The position numbers and the translations under genes were made by a program. The notes beneath the pieces are model-generated. The model saw nothing but the letters and a program-made list of their open reading frames with translations. It did not search any database and was not told the origin of the DNA. Of a stretch of 63,883 bases of DNA, positions 1 to 8,263 are shown one piece after another (positions within the stretch are counted from its first letter, which is position 1; every line of letters begins with the position of its first letter). The DNA is from Defluviitaleaceae bacterium (GTDB taxonomy: Bacteria; Bacillota; Clostridia; Lachnospirales; WQUN01), in contig WQRX01000020.1 in NCBI GenBank assembly GCA_009786535.1, positions 1 through 63,883 on the forward strand, in the 5' to 3' direction.

Positions 1-2
1 CA

Positions 3-95
3 GAATTAGACAAGGGTCGGCTTTCTGGTGAAGAAAATGGATGGATTCCAGCAGACGAAGTGTGGTCGCGCCTTGAGGAGCGATACAGTGAGTAG
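3..95 (+). CDS. Antitoxin of a RelB/DinJ-like type, C-terminal end only
   Basis: The frame starting at base 3 is open from the window edge and encodes 30 residues before a TAG stop. It ends with a GWIPADEVWSRLEERYSE-like tail, which resembles the C-terminus of RelB/DinJ-type antitoxins that wraps the partner toxin. The stop overlaps the GTG start of the following ParE/RelE-type toxin by 8 bases, the usual antitoxin-first arrangement with coupled translation. The N-terminal DNA-binding part lies outside the window. The family assignment is an inference from the short tail plus the neighbour. Confidence 0.6.
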   Translation, partial: ELDKGRLSGEENGWIPADEVWSRLEERYSE

Positions 96-420
96 AATTG
101 TTATATCCGATGAATCCGAAAAGGATTTATTGCAAATAGGTGATTATATTGCTAATAAGCTGAAAAGCCGAAGAAGCGCATTAACTACGATTAAGGGTAT
201 CCGACAGGCGATTGATAAACTGGAGGATTTCCCGCTCATTGGCACTCCGCTGTCGGCTGTAGCAGGGATTGATACAGATTATCGTTTTGTCGGATATAGA
301 AACTATCTTGCTTTTTATCGCCCAAAGGACGGAAAAGTTTATGTTGACCGTGTTCTTTACAGCAGACGAGATTGTATAACCATTTTGCTGGGGGACTTGC
401 TAGACGAGGATGGTGTGTAA
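88..420 (+). CDS. ParE/RelE-family toxin
   Basis: A 110-residue protein starting at a GTG that overlaps the antitoxin stop. The in-frame ATG at 28 lies inside the antitoxin frame and is a less likely start. The pattern fits the RelE/ParE fold: an N-terminal strand (RIVISDESEKDL), a helix pair with ALTTIKGIRQAIDKLEDFP, a Pro-Leu-Ile-Gly-Thr turn, then strands with YRNYLAFYR and VYVDRVLYSRRD. ParE-type members poison gyrase and RelE-type members cut mRNA on ribosomes; the sequence alone does not decide which. The LIGTPLS turn and the VLYSRRD strand are more ParE-like. The pair sits at the edge of an island rich in mobile remnants. Confidence 0.8.
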   Translation: MSRIVISDESEKDLLQIGDYIANKLKSRRSALTTIKGIRQAIDKLEDFPLIGTPLSAVAGIDTDYRFVGYRNYLAFYRPKDGKVYVDRVLYSRRDCITILLGDLLDEDGV

Positions 421-563
421 TAAACCCTGTGCGTAAAGTGTTGCACCTCGTCACTTGGTGAAGTTGCGAAATGGTAATCCGCAGTACAAACCTTGTCCAT
501 TTATAATGAAGGAATAGTAATAAGCGAACGGTTTATTTTTTATGCAGGGGCAAAAATAATGAA

Positions 564-1076
564 GTGGCAACCTGGACAAAAAAATATGACACTCATTTTC
601 ATGAAGTATTTACTGCTAACGAGAGCTATTCCAAGCGTGTTATTGATATTGCTTATAAAAACAAAGAAAAGCCTCGTAAGGATATGGCAGTATGGAGCGA
701 TGTGAAGTCAACGTATTCATATTTTTACGACGACTTCTTTAATGTTGTCCTTGACTGTCCAGAAAACCTCGACAAAAATATTGCCGCGGACATTTTGAAA
801 AAATACTCTGATATATATACAGTAGGCGGCGATTCCAAGGCATGGTTTGAACGATTAAAGGAATTTGCGAAATCCATAGGTTTTGCTTCCACCAAAGCAG
901 AATACAAGAAAAACCCTAGCGCATTTTATGGTACTGTGGCAGATGTTGCTACTCTATTACGTTATGCTACTACTGGGCAATATTCTGCACCAGATCTATA
1001 TGATGTTTTTTGTGTCATTGGAGAACAGCGTGTAAAGGAACGTTTCCTTAAAATGGCAGCATCTCTATTGGACTAA
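564..1076 (+). pseudogene. gltX: Glutamyl-tRNA synthetase 3' fragment (C-terminal domain only)
   Basis: The 170-residue frame matches the C-terminal anticodon-binding part of clostridial glutamyl-tRNA synthetases of about 550 residues. Recognisable pieces are KPRKDMAVWSDVK, SYFYDDFF, AWFERLKEFAKSIGF and the end PSAFYGTVADVATLLRYATTG. The catalytic Rossmann domain with its HIGH and KMSKS signatures is absent, and the frame closes upstream at the stop at 507. No initiation signal is evident: the nominal GTG at 564 has no Shine-Dalgarno sequence. It is therefore probably a truncated copy left behind when DNA inserted upstream, keeping its original terminator. A stand-alone tRNA-binding domain protein cannot be excluded. 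Confidence 0.7.
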
Positions 1077-1079
1077 AAA

Positions 1080-1115
1080 CAAGCCCTCGACATAAATTCC
1101 GAGGGCTTGTTTTTT
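1080..1115 (+). terminator. Rho-independent terminator of the gltX fragment
   Basis: A perfect 10-bp stem (CAAGCCCTCG at 1080-1089 with CGAGGGCTTG at 1100-1109) encloses a 10-base loop and is followed by six T residues. It begins four bases after the stop codon, so it looks like the native terminator of the gltX remnant. Confidence 0.93.
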
Positions 1116-1394
1116 GGCTCTTTTATACATCTTCATTTTATTTTTGTCTTAAAAAAATTCTGCAAATGTGGGCTTCTGCAGGTCGGAAATTTTGCTTGTA
1201 AGCTCCCGATTCGCTTCTCCAAATTTATTATAGGCGTCAATGCATACTTTTTTCACCTACCGCAGTTCCATTTTACCTCAACCGTTGCTAGTTGACCAGA
1301 ATGGTATCGGAAATTTTGCACATCCCTTAGCGGTGAATTTAGGAAAAATTATAAGGTTATGTAAAAATTAAAAGGTTTCCAGATGCGCATACTA
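1116..1394. other. Intergenic stretch without a recognisable gene
   Basis: About 280 bases between the gltX terminator and the 3' end of the leftward island operon. On the minus strand 1147-1262 gives an open stretch ending in KPTFAEFF, preceded in another frame by a piece ending VKWNCG. This could be the decayed C-terminus of a gene, but I do not recognise it and there is no start signal. Confidence 0.4.
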
Positions 1395-4300
1395 TTAAGG
1401 CTGTTTATCCACATTGTGATATATTGCCTCTTTGCAACAGCCAATAAAAACTTCCCAATAAGTTACATGGGATTCAACTATATCTATGTTCTCTAGGCAA
1501 ACATGGCTTCTGCGTGACTCAGCTATCTCTACCAGCCTCTTAATATTATCTGCATCGCTCAACATTTTGTAGCATTCAATTAAGCCATATAATGATTTTG
1601 TGCTTAATATATTGATAGTGCCCTCCATTTGCTGAATTAGGCTTGCGGAACTATATTTACTCGTACTCCAATCTTCATTCGTAATCACATCACTTGAGAT
1701 GTTCAAAAGTGCAAGATGAGGCAGGCTCGGCAGATGCTCATCTTTTATACATTTTTGATATAAGCGCCTTGCTTGTGAAACATTAAAACGCTGCAACGCA
1801 CTAAACGCCAGTTTGTCTAACAATGACAAACTGGGCGAAAGTTCTTTAACTATATGATTGCTAATCCATTCGGCACTAAACTTCAAATCGTAGCTTCCGA
1901 TATTCGCTTGCGCTTGTTCGATTTCTGCCCAAAAACACCAAACAGAAGCATCGCCCTTATGCTTTAAGCAAGATTTACGCAAAATCCACCGGGCAGTATA
2001 TTGGGCCGGTGTTTTGACATTTCCTATATTATTTTCTTCATTCTCTAATCTTGACCAGTTTAGCATAGTGATTGAATCACATACGCTTCGTTTATATGCC
2101 TCACGATATATCCATCGAGCGGTGAAGGGGTTAGGGTTTCCCTTCTTGCCAATATTTTTTTGTTCTATTTCGAGCTTAGCCCAAGAATCCCACAAACCAA
2201 TCCCGCTTTTGTAACACTCTAAGCAAAAAGCACGAAAAATCCAACGAGCAGAGAATTTAGCATTTACATCACCAATATTGTTTTGTTCTTGCTCAAACTT
2301 TGCCCAAACTCCCCAAAGCATTGCATCCTGAGTGTATCGCTCCAAGCAAAATGTATGCAACAACCAACGAGTGCTATATTGTTGTGGGTTATTTATGTTT
2401 CCAATGTTACTCATTTCTTGTTCCAATTTTGACCATATAACCACTACATCCGACTTAAGTTCTAACTTGGCGCATATTTTACGTAAAATCCAACGAGCCG
2501 TATATGGTGTTGGGGCGTCCTTTTCGCCCAAATTTTTTTGTTCAATTTCGAGTTTCGCCCAAATAGTCCATACATCAACTGTATCTTCGTACTCCAAACA
2601 ATGTTCTCGTAAAATCCAACGCGCTGTATGCACTTCTGGGGATTCAAAAGTTCCAAAGTTTTTTCGCCACTGTTCCAATTTAGCCCAAGCAATTACTATA
2701 TACCTGTGGTTGCTAAAATTTTGATAAATCTCGCGCATTATCCATCTTGCAGTATATAATTCGGGATTTTCGACAGTACCAATATTTTTTTGCTTTTGTT
2801 CGAATTTTGCCCAGTTTAACCAAATGTGGATATCTCCATTTCTTTCAATGCACATGGTACGATAGACAGTTCTCGCACAATAGTCCTGTGAGTAATCACC
2901 GATATTCCCAAATCCAGTCTCCGTTTTAGCAATAAGCATTCCTAAGTTAGAGCTCAATGTGCCTCTTTCATAACAAGTTTTTAAGTAATCGCGCTTGTCA
3001 GATTCATTTTCAATGCTTCTTGCAATTTCATTCAAAGGAAATAAATTTAAGTCCTCCATGGGGATTCCCTGCATTTGAGTAAGTCTCTCCCAAGAATTTT
3101 TCATTCGAATATTTTTTTGAAATAAATCTTTGTATGGACGGATAATTTTCCATGCATTTTCATACTCGCGCTTTTCAAAGCTCACATTAAAAAATCCTTC
3201 AATAGCTTCAAATTTGCAATGTTTTAACTTAAACATCCACTTATATATCTCTATAGATTCTTCATAATTGCCCATTTTCAAATAGAGTTTTGCGATTCCC
3301 CTTCGAGCGTGAAAACAGTTTCGAGAGATCTTTAATCGTTCTTTGAATTTACCTTCTGCTTCCTCATACCTCTCTAAATGTGTGTACAAGACACCCAACC
3401 CACACAGTGCATGGCTATCACTAGAGTCAATGCTTACGGCATGAAGAAACTCCACTTCGGCTTCTGTGTACCGTGATGTTTTCAAATATAGCCAAGCCAA
3501 TTGATTAATAGTGGTAATATGGCGTGGATTCACATTTTTCGCATGAAGCAAATATTCTTCCGCTTTAGTTATCCGCTTTGGTTCTGTTTTCATGAATATT
3601 TTTGCTAAACCACTAAGCGTGTAAATATCATCTTTATTAATGTTTAGTGCGCGGACATAATACTCTTCTGCTTCATCCATACGCCCTTCATTTGCAAAAA
3701 TTAGTGCGATTTGATTTAGTGTGATGGGATTTTCGGGTTCAATTTCTAGTGAGCATAGAAACATTTTTTTAGCTTTGCTAGTCTTATTTCTTTTTACATA
3801 TAATCGTGCCAAGCCAGTAAAACTTCGAGCATCAAATTGATTGACGCTAATAGATTTCAAAAATAGGTTCTCTGCGTTACACAACTGTTTCTCTTTAAAA
3901 TATAAATTAGCAAGTGCATTCATCGTTATGTTGTCACGGCACTCTGGAGTTACAATACGTTGATACGTGTTGATTGCTTGGCGATTTTTATCTTGACGCT
4001 CATAAACACGAGCAAGTTTAATAAGAGCATGACTATCTTCTGGTCTTTTCTCTAATACTGATTTAAATAATTCTTCTGCTTTTTTATAATGCTCTGTTTT
4101 TGCATAAAGCATTCCTAATTCAGTTCTAGCATGAATATCATTCATGTCTATTGCGATAACGCATTCAAATGTTTTTATTGCATCTTCAAATTGCCCTATG
4201 CTTACATAAAGTCTACCTAACTCAGTAAGCGCATAAATATTGCGAGAACCAAGAGACTCTAACTTTTCTGCGGCTTCATCAATTTTTCCTGTTCTTAGAT

Positions 4301-6482
4301 ATAATCGTCCTAATTCATGAAGTGCAATCATATTTCGGGGACTGTTAATCAAAACATTTTCAAACAGCTCAATGGCTTTATCTATCTCTCCAATATCTGC
4401 GTGGAAACGTGCAAAAGCATTAAGCGTGTGCGAGTAGTTTGGTGAGATTGAAAGTGCTACATTAAATTTTTCTTTCGCCAAATCATGTTTCTCATTCTTT
4501 ATGTAGATACGCGCTAGTGCATTTAAGGTTGGTACGTGACTCGGCTCCACATCTAAAGCACGGCTCAAAAATTCTTCAGCCTTATCGAACTTCTCTTTTT
4601 CAGCATAGAGCAAACCCAATCCCTTTAGGGCATGGAGGTTTCTTGGGTTCACATCTAGGGCGCGTAACGATAAAATTTCAGCCCTGTCTGGGCGATTGCT
4701 TTTAGTATATTGTCGCGCTAATTCATTAAGCGCATGACTGTCATTTTTATTTTTTTCGACCACGCTATAAAACACCGCTTCAGCTTTTTCTGGATATCCC
4801 ATATCCCTATACAAATATTCGATCCCTATCAATGTATAATAACTATATTCCATTTTCATTGAATCATGGAATAGCATTTCAGCCATTTCTTCTCGTTCAT
4901 TTTTCATATAATGAAATGCTAACTCATTAAGCACTCTTGGATGTGTAGAATACTGTGCATACAAATAAATTAGCAATTTGTCACACTCTGTATGTTTTCC
5001 TTTATATTTAGCCAGCCAAAAACGAGCCAAGTCGAATGAATAAAGGCGATTCCCATTACGAAGGTGTGATTTGAAATTTTCGCATTGATTTATTGCATTA
5101 ATTAATTCTTCAATAGAAATGTCAAATAACATAGGTTTCTTAAAATTAATTTTCTTCAAAAATTTTTGCTCGAACTCTATAGCAGTTTCTGCATCCATAT
5201 GGGGGATTAGTTCAATTAAATATTTTGTTGGTATAGAGCCATCAATAGACTTGAAATACATATTAGCGACAAAATTTTCTTGCAACCTTAATTTAATGCA
5301 ACACCCTTCTTGCTCCATGATAACGGGAGAATCAACATTTCTAAATTTGATACGAAGATAGTCCTCAAAGGTTGTTTCGCTAATTCCCCAAAAACTTGCC
5401 AAAGTTTTCGCGGTAACGGAAGCATCATACAAAGCAAGTGCTGCTATATACCCGAATGTAGGTTCATCTTCGCTTTTTTGAAGAAATTTACACATTAAAT
5501 TATTCCATGTATCCCACTCGAATTCGTATTTTGTTTGTACATCACTCGACCGATAATATTCAAGAAGCAAAAATTTAACAGCCTGTGAAATTGAACTGTT
5601 TTTGACTGAAGCAGAATGTTGAAATGATATTTTATTAAGTTTCTTTGCATCTTCACCAAAATTTTTCACCAAATTGTTGATAGTATTTTTTATTATTTTT
5701 AGCTTCCAGCCGTAATTTATGGTTATAATTTCCTTTCTGTCCTTTGTAATCCAATCAAATATTTGATGGTCTCCGTTTGAAGCAAGGCATAAGTAATTGG
5801 CTTCATCTCGCCACGACTCGAATGCTTGTGTTGAGTACCATTTTTGGATGCCTTCATTTCGCTCTGCGACAATAATTTTAATTCTATACTTTACTTGCAG
5901 ACTATGAATGATTGATAATATTTCTGAATAAATGTTAAATGTAACACTATCTATAAATAATAGGGCTTCATTGTGGTTTTTTTCTGCTTCTATTCGCATA
6001 AAAGAAAGCATAGAAATCACATCTTGTTCAGTAAGCGCACAACTAGCCTTCGCTTTCAAGTGAAACCAGAACACAGGAAAATGATTAGCATATCTCATAG
6101 CGGTTCGAAACATTAAAGTAGTTTTTCCTACACCGCTACGTCCTGTAATAATAACCGTTTTTGAATTATTAATTTGATTCATTAATTTCTGAACAGCACC
6201 TATTCTTTCGTCAACAACATCAAAACCATTGCAAACAGCAACCTTAATCTTTTCAAAATCATGGGTCAATTTATAAAAATAACGATATGCATTTTCCTTC
6301 TCGTCCTTTGAAATTCCTTGAATTCCATCTGTATAACGCAAAATGTACTCTTGGTCGATTATATCAACGTATTTCCGCCAAGAATTCTCAATTCGGTCGA
6401 CAGTGGCTTGAACTTCACGAATAAGAGAATTGGTAGCAGGGTCATCATATGCGTTGCTCAATAATACCCGAATTTCCTCCAT
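1395..6482 (-). CDS. Giant P-loop NTPase with TPR and HAT-like repeat arrays (STAND-like)
   Basis: A 1695-residue protein. Residues 1-105 are helical without a recognised fold. A Walker A motif (GRSGVGKTT, about 114-122) and Walker B strand (ALLFID, about 173-178) define a NACHT/STAND-like NTPase. A winged-helix-like segment (about 345-400) follows. About 480-1140 is a long series of TPR units with the usual A-L-x-x-L-A-x-L-Y pattern. About 1200-1530 consists of roughly 46-residue units containing TARWI and WAKLEQEQKNIG, resembling HAT (half-a-TPR) repeats. STAND proteins are signal-sensing switches that oligomerise on ligand binding, many of them in immunity. No effector domain (nuclease, TIR, protease) is recognisable, so an output would have to come from operon partners. 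Last gene of the leftward island operon, with its own palindrome just upstream. Function unknown. Confidence 0.85.
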   Translation of the reverse strand: MEEIRVLLSNAYDDPATNSLIREVQATVDRIENSWRKYVDIIDQEYILRYTDGIQGISKDEKENAYRYFYKLTHDFEKIKVAVCNGFDVVDERIGAVQKLMNQINNSKTVIITGRSGVGKTTLMFRTAMRYANHFPVFWFHLKAKASCALTEQDVISMLSFMRIEAEKNHNEALLFIDSVTFNIYSEILSIIHSLQVKYRIKIIVAERNEGIQKWYSTQAFESWRDEANYLCLASNGDHQIFDWITKDRKEIITINYGWKLKIIKNTINNLVKNFGEDAKKLNKISFQHSASVKNSSISQAVKFLLLEYYRSSDVQTKYEFEWDTWNNLMCKFLQKSEDEPTFGYIAALALYDASVTAKTLASFWGISETTFEDYLRIKFRNVDSPVIMEQEGCCIKLRLQENFVANMYFKSIDGSIPTKYLIELIPHMDAETAIEFEQKFLKKINFKKPMLFDISIEELINAINQCENFKSHLRNGNRLYSFDLARFWLAKYKGKHTECDKLLIYLYAQYSTHPRVLNELAFHYMKNEREEMAEMLFHDSMKMEYSYYTLIGIEYLYRDMGYPEKAEAVFYSVVEKNKNDSHALNELARQYTKSNRPDRAEILSLRALDVNPRNLHALKGLGLLYAEKEKFDKAEEFLSRALDVEPSHVPTLNALARIYIKNEKHDLAKEKFNVALSISPNYSHTLNAFARFHADIGEIDKAIELFENVLINSPRNMIALHELGRLYLRTGKIDEAAEKLESLGSRNIYALTELGRLYVSIGQFEDAIKTFECVIAIDMNDIHARTELGMLYAKTEHYKKAEELFKSVLEKRPEDSHALIKLARVYERQDKNRQAINTYQRIVTPECRDNITMNALANLYFKEKQLCNAENLFLKSISVNQFDARSFTGLARLYVKRNKTSKAKKMFLCSLEIEPENPITLNQIALIFANEGRMDEAEEYYVRALNINKDDIYTLSGLAKIFMKTEPKRITKAEEYLLHAKNVNPRHITTINQLAWLYLKTSRYTEAEVEFLHAVSIDSSDSHALCGLGVLYTHLERYEEAEGKFKERLKISRNCFHARRGIAKLYLKMGNYEESIEIYKWMFKLKHCKFEAIEGFFNVSFEKREYENAWKIIRPYKDLFQKNIRMKNSWERLTQMQGIPMEDLNLFPLNEIARSIENESDKRDYLKTCYERGTLSSNLGMLIAKTETGFGNIGDYSQDYCARTVYRTMCIERNGDIHIWLNWAKFEQKQKNIGTVENPELYTARWIMREIYQNFSNHRYIVIAWAKLEQWRKNFGTFESPEVHTARWILREHCLEYEDTVDVWTIWAKLEIEQKNLGEKDAPTPYTARWILRKICAKLELKSDVVVIWSKLEQEMSNIGNINNPQQYSTRWLLHTFCLERYTQDAMLWGVWAKFEQEQNNIGDVNAKFSARWIFRAFCLECYKSGIGLWDSWAKLEIEQKNIGKKGNPNPFTARWIYREAYKRSVCDSITMLNWSRLENEENNIGNVKTPAQYTARWILRKSCLKHKGDASVWCFWAEIEQAQANIGSYDLKFSAEWISNHIVKELSPSLSLLDKLAFSALQRFNVSQARRLYQKCIKDEHLPSLPHLALLNISSDVITNEDWSTSKYSSASLIQQMEGTINILSTKSLYGLIECYKMLSDADNIKRLVEIAESRRSHVCLENIDIVESHVTYWEVFIGCCKEAIYHNVDKQP
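1890..2890 (-). repeat. Tandem HAT-like coding repeats, period about 138 bases
   Basis: Seven to eight consecutive units of about 46 codons lie inside the giant NTPase gene. Each reads approximately TARWILRx(n)WxxWAKLEQEQKNIG followed by a variable spacer. Conservation is at both protein and DNA level (for example the recurring motif for ATCCAACGAGC), suggesting growth by unequal recombination. Confidence 0.8.
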
Positions 6483-6504
6483 TTATTAACCCCCTTGAAG
6501 AACT

Positions 6505-6516
6505 GTCGTTAACGAC
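6505..6516. promoter_or_regulatory. 12-bp perfect palindrome upstream of the giant NTPase gene
   Basis: GTCGTTAACGAC lies 23 bases upstream of the ATG at 6482, in the only real gap (69 bases) of the island operon. On the minus strand an AT-rich TATAAAATATA stretch immediately precedes it, which could serve as a -10 region. The position between possible promoter and ribosome binding site suggests an operator or a separately controlled start of the last gene. This is inference. Confidence 0.4.
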
Positions 6517-6551
6517 TATATTTTATATCCCACTAAAGAGCAAATTAATCA

Positions 6552-7343
6552 TTATCTTGCAAACAGCAATATCCATGCATCAATGTCAAAAATCCCATTT
6601 ACCTCTAAACCCATAGTTTCTTGAAACAGTATAACCGACGCTTTTGTTAAGGGACCGAAATTCCCGCTTATGGGACCATCATAAAACCCCAGTTCTTGTA
6701 AGCGAAGCTGTATCTCGGCTACAAGATTTCCGCTATCGTACCGTTGCAACGAAACAAAGCCCTGTGGAACATCCAAAAACAACTGCGGAGGCTCATCAAC
6801 GACCACTGGCGGGGGAGTAGCAGGCACTGTTCCAAATCCCTGTGGCAGGTCAGCCGTAGCTGACACAGAATTTTCAAACCATGTTGTTCCTTCGATGAAA
6901 TAAACAACTCGTTCTTCTCGCTCCAGATAGGCATATTTCCAAAAGGTAAAAACATCCGATTCTAACCCTGCAAAATAGGGAATAATCAGAAATGCGCCAA
7001 GCAGAAGGAAAATCAAGAATGCTTTGCCGCCGTGAATTGTTTTTGGCTTATTAAAGGCATTAAACCCTCTATCCAAGGCGGCGTGTATCTTACCAAAGCC
7101 ATTAGATAATCCCTGTCCCATCGTGGCAAACACGCCGCCTACCGCCCCATGCAATGCACTAATTGGAATTTCAAGCAACAAATAAAGCCCGTAGATTAGT
7201 TTTCTTATCAATAGAAGAACAATCCCTACCGCTTTGAATAATAGCCTCCCAAAAAGCCAATACAAAATCAGAATTAAAGCGAGAAATAATATAAACCTAA
7301 CCCCTATGGGTAGTTCGAGAAAGCTGTTTACAATTTCGTACAT
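6552..7343 (-). CDS. Membrane protein with C-terminal peptidoglycan-binding domain
   Basis: 263 residues. Hydrophobic segments at about 14-30, 34-58 and 108-125 indicate an integral membrane anchor. Residues 200-262 fit the PG_binding_1 fold (SGNLVAEIQLRLQELGFY, then GNFGPLTKASVILFQ), a three-helix domain that usually binds the cell wall. A proline-rich linker (VPATPPPVVVDEPP) precedes it. Start chosen at the ATG 3 bases after a GGAGGAC site overlapping the end of the previous gene (gap 5 bases). In this operon it could anchor the system at the envelope or sense wall damage. That role is inference. Confidence 0.7.
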   Translation of the reverse strand: MYEIVNSFLELPIGVRFILFLALILILYWLFGRLLFKAVGIVLLLIRKLIYGLYLLLEIPISALHGAVGGVFATMGQGLSNGFGKIHAALDRGFNAFNKPKTIHGGKAFLIFLLLGAFLIIPYFAGLESDVFTFWKYAYLEREERVVYFIEGTTWFENSVSATADLPQGFGTVPATPPPVVVDEPPQLFLDVPQGFVSLQRYDSGNLVAEIQLRLQELGFYDGPISGNFGPLTKASVILFQETMGLEVNGIFDIDAWILLFAR

Positions 7344-7348
7344 TTGCC

Positions 7349-8263
7349 TTAGTCCTCCTCAAAATAATCATCAACAATGGCATCGTCTTTCTGCTGAGTG
7401 ATAGCTTTGACAGGGCTGGCAGCCGTTACTCCAAGTTCAGGCAATAACGCAGCTTTGTACTGTTCGATATCCTCATCCGTTACGATGCCTTCCTTGCGCA
7501 GTTCGAGCATACTTTGGAGTTTGCCTTGGCGAGATTGATTCTTGTATGCATCAATTTTTTCAATTGCATGAACCCGCGAATATTTCCCTGTAGCCACTTC
7601 GCCCCATATGGCTTCCTCATAAGAAATGCCACTATTTTGCATTGCCAGCTTGCTCGAAAATGCGTCAATATCAGCAATACCCACCATCTCTTGCTTTTTC
7701 AGATAGTTTTCGATACCGACCTTTTCTTTTTGTTCAAGCACCTTCAAAGCGGCTTCATTCGGTGTTGTTTCGACAGTTTGTATCTGGTACGCCAAGCCGC
7801 TGGCAGAATCCAAAACTTTCGTCCGTGGAAGCGTATCCAGGAGGTCATCGTCAATTGCGCCGTAATCAAGAATGCTATAATTTCGAGCAATTCTCCTAAC
7901 ATCCAAGGAAAACTGATTATTAAAGAAATCTTGAGCATTTATGTTTCGAGAGTTTCCCCAAAAGTCTAGGGGGTCATCAATAAGCACATTTGCCTTTACG
8001 GTTACCTTGAAAGTGTAGGACGTTTCTTTGCATGGGGCATTGAATGTGTGGATGTACGAGTAGGATTTTTGCGATATTTCCACTAGCCGCTTGTAACGTC
8101 CCTGCCTAATTTGTCTAACCGTGGTTCTATCATCCACGATTATATCGCTACCAGTTCCTCCGGTTAAGATAAACCAAGAGTCTTTTTTGTTGTACTTCGG
8201 AACTTGGGGAAACAACCCGTTATTGTAGACCTCGTCACTGAGGATGAAGATTTGACTGTTCAT
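7349..8263 (-). CDS. Uncharacterised protein, SPFH/band-7-like pattern
   Basis: 304 residues, no signal peptide or membrane segment. The middle (about 80-185) has the alternating strands and helix of SPFH/band-7 proteins: YTFKVTVKANVLIDDPLDF, SLDVRRIARNYSI, then SGLAYQIQTVETTPNEAALK running into a charged helix, like the GI-x-V turn and coiled stalk of stomatins. The rest is helical and charged (KQEMVGIADIDAF, ELRKEGIVTDEDIEQYKAAL) and ends in an acidic tail. The start codon overlaps the previous stop (ATGA) and has a GGAGG site. SPFH proteins assemble on membranes; with the neighbouring membrane protein this would make a scaffold. The assignment is tentative. Confidence 0.55.
   Translation of the reverse strand: MNSQIFILSDEVYNNGLFPQVPKYNKKDSWFILTGGTGSDIIVDDRTTVRQIRQGRYKRLVEISQKSYSYIHTFNAPCKETSYTFKVTVKANVLIDDPLDFWGNSRNINAQDFFNNQFSLDVRRIARNYSILDYGAIDDDLLDTLPRTKVLDSASGLAYQIQTVETTPNEAALKVLEQKEKVGIENYLKKQEMVGIADIDAFSSKLAMQNSGISYEEAIWGEVATGKYSRVHAIEKIDAYKNQSRQGKLQSMLELRKEGIVTDEDIEQYKAALLPELGVTAASPVKAITQQKDDAIVDDYFEED

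Noticed and set aside
564..1076. Functional full glutamyl-tRNA synthetase
   Set aside because: Only the C-terminal domain remains; the catalytic domains and start signal are missing.
1890..2890. Regularly spaced repeats that could suggest a CRISPR array
   Set aside because: The period is about 138 bases and the repeats code in frame for HAT-like units of a giant protein.
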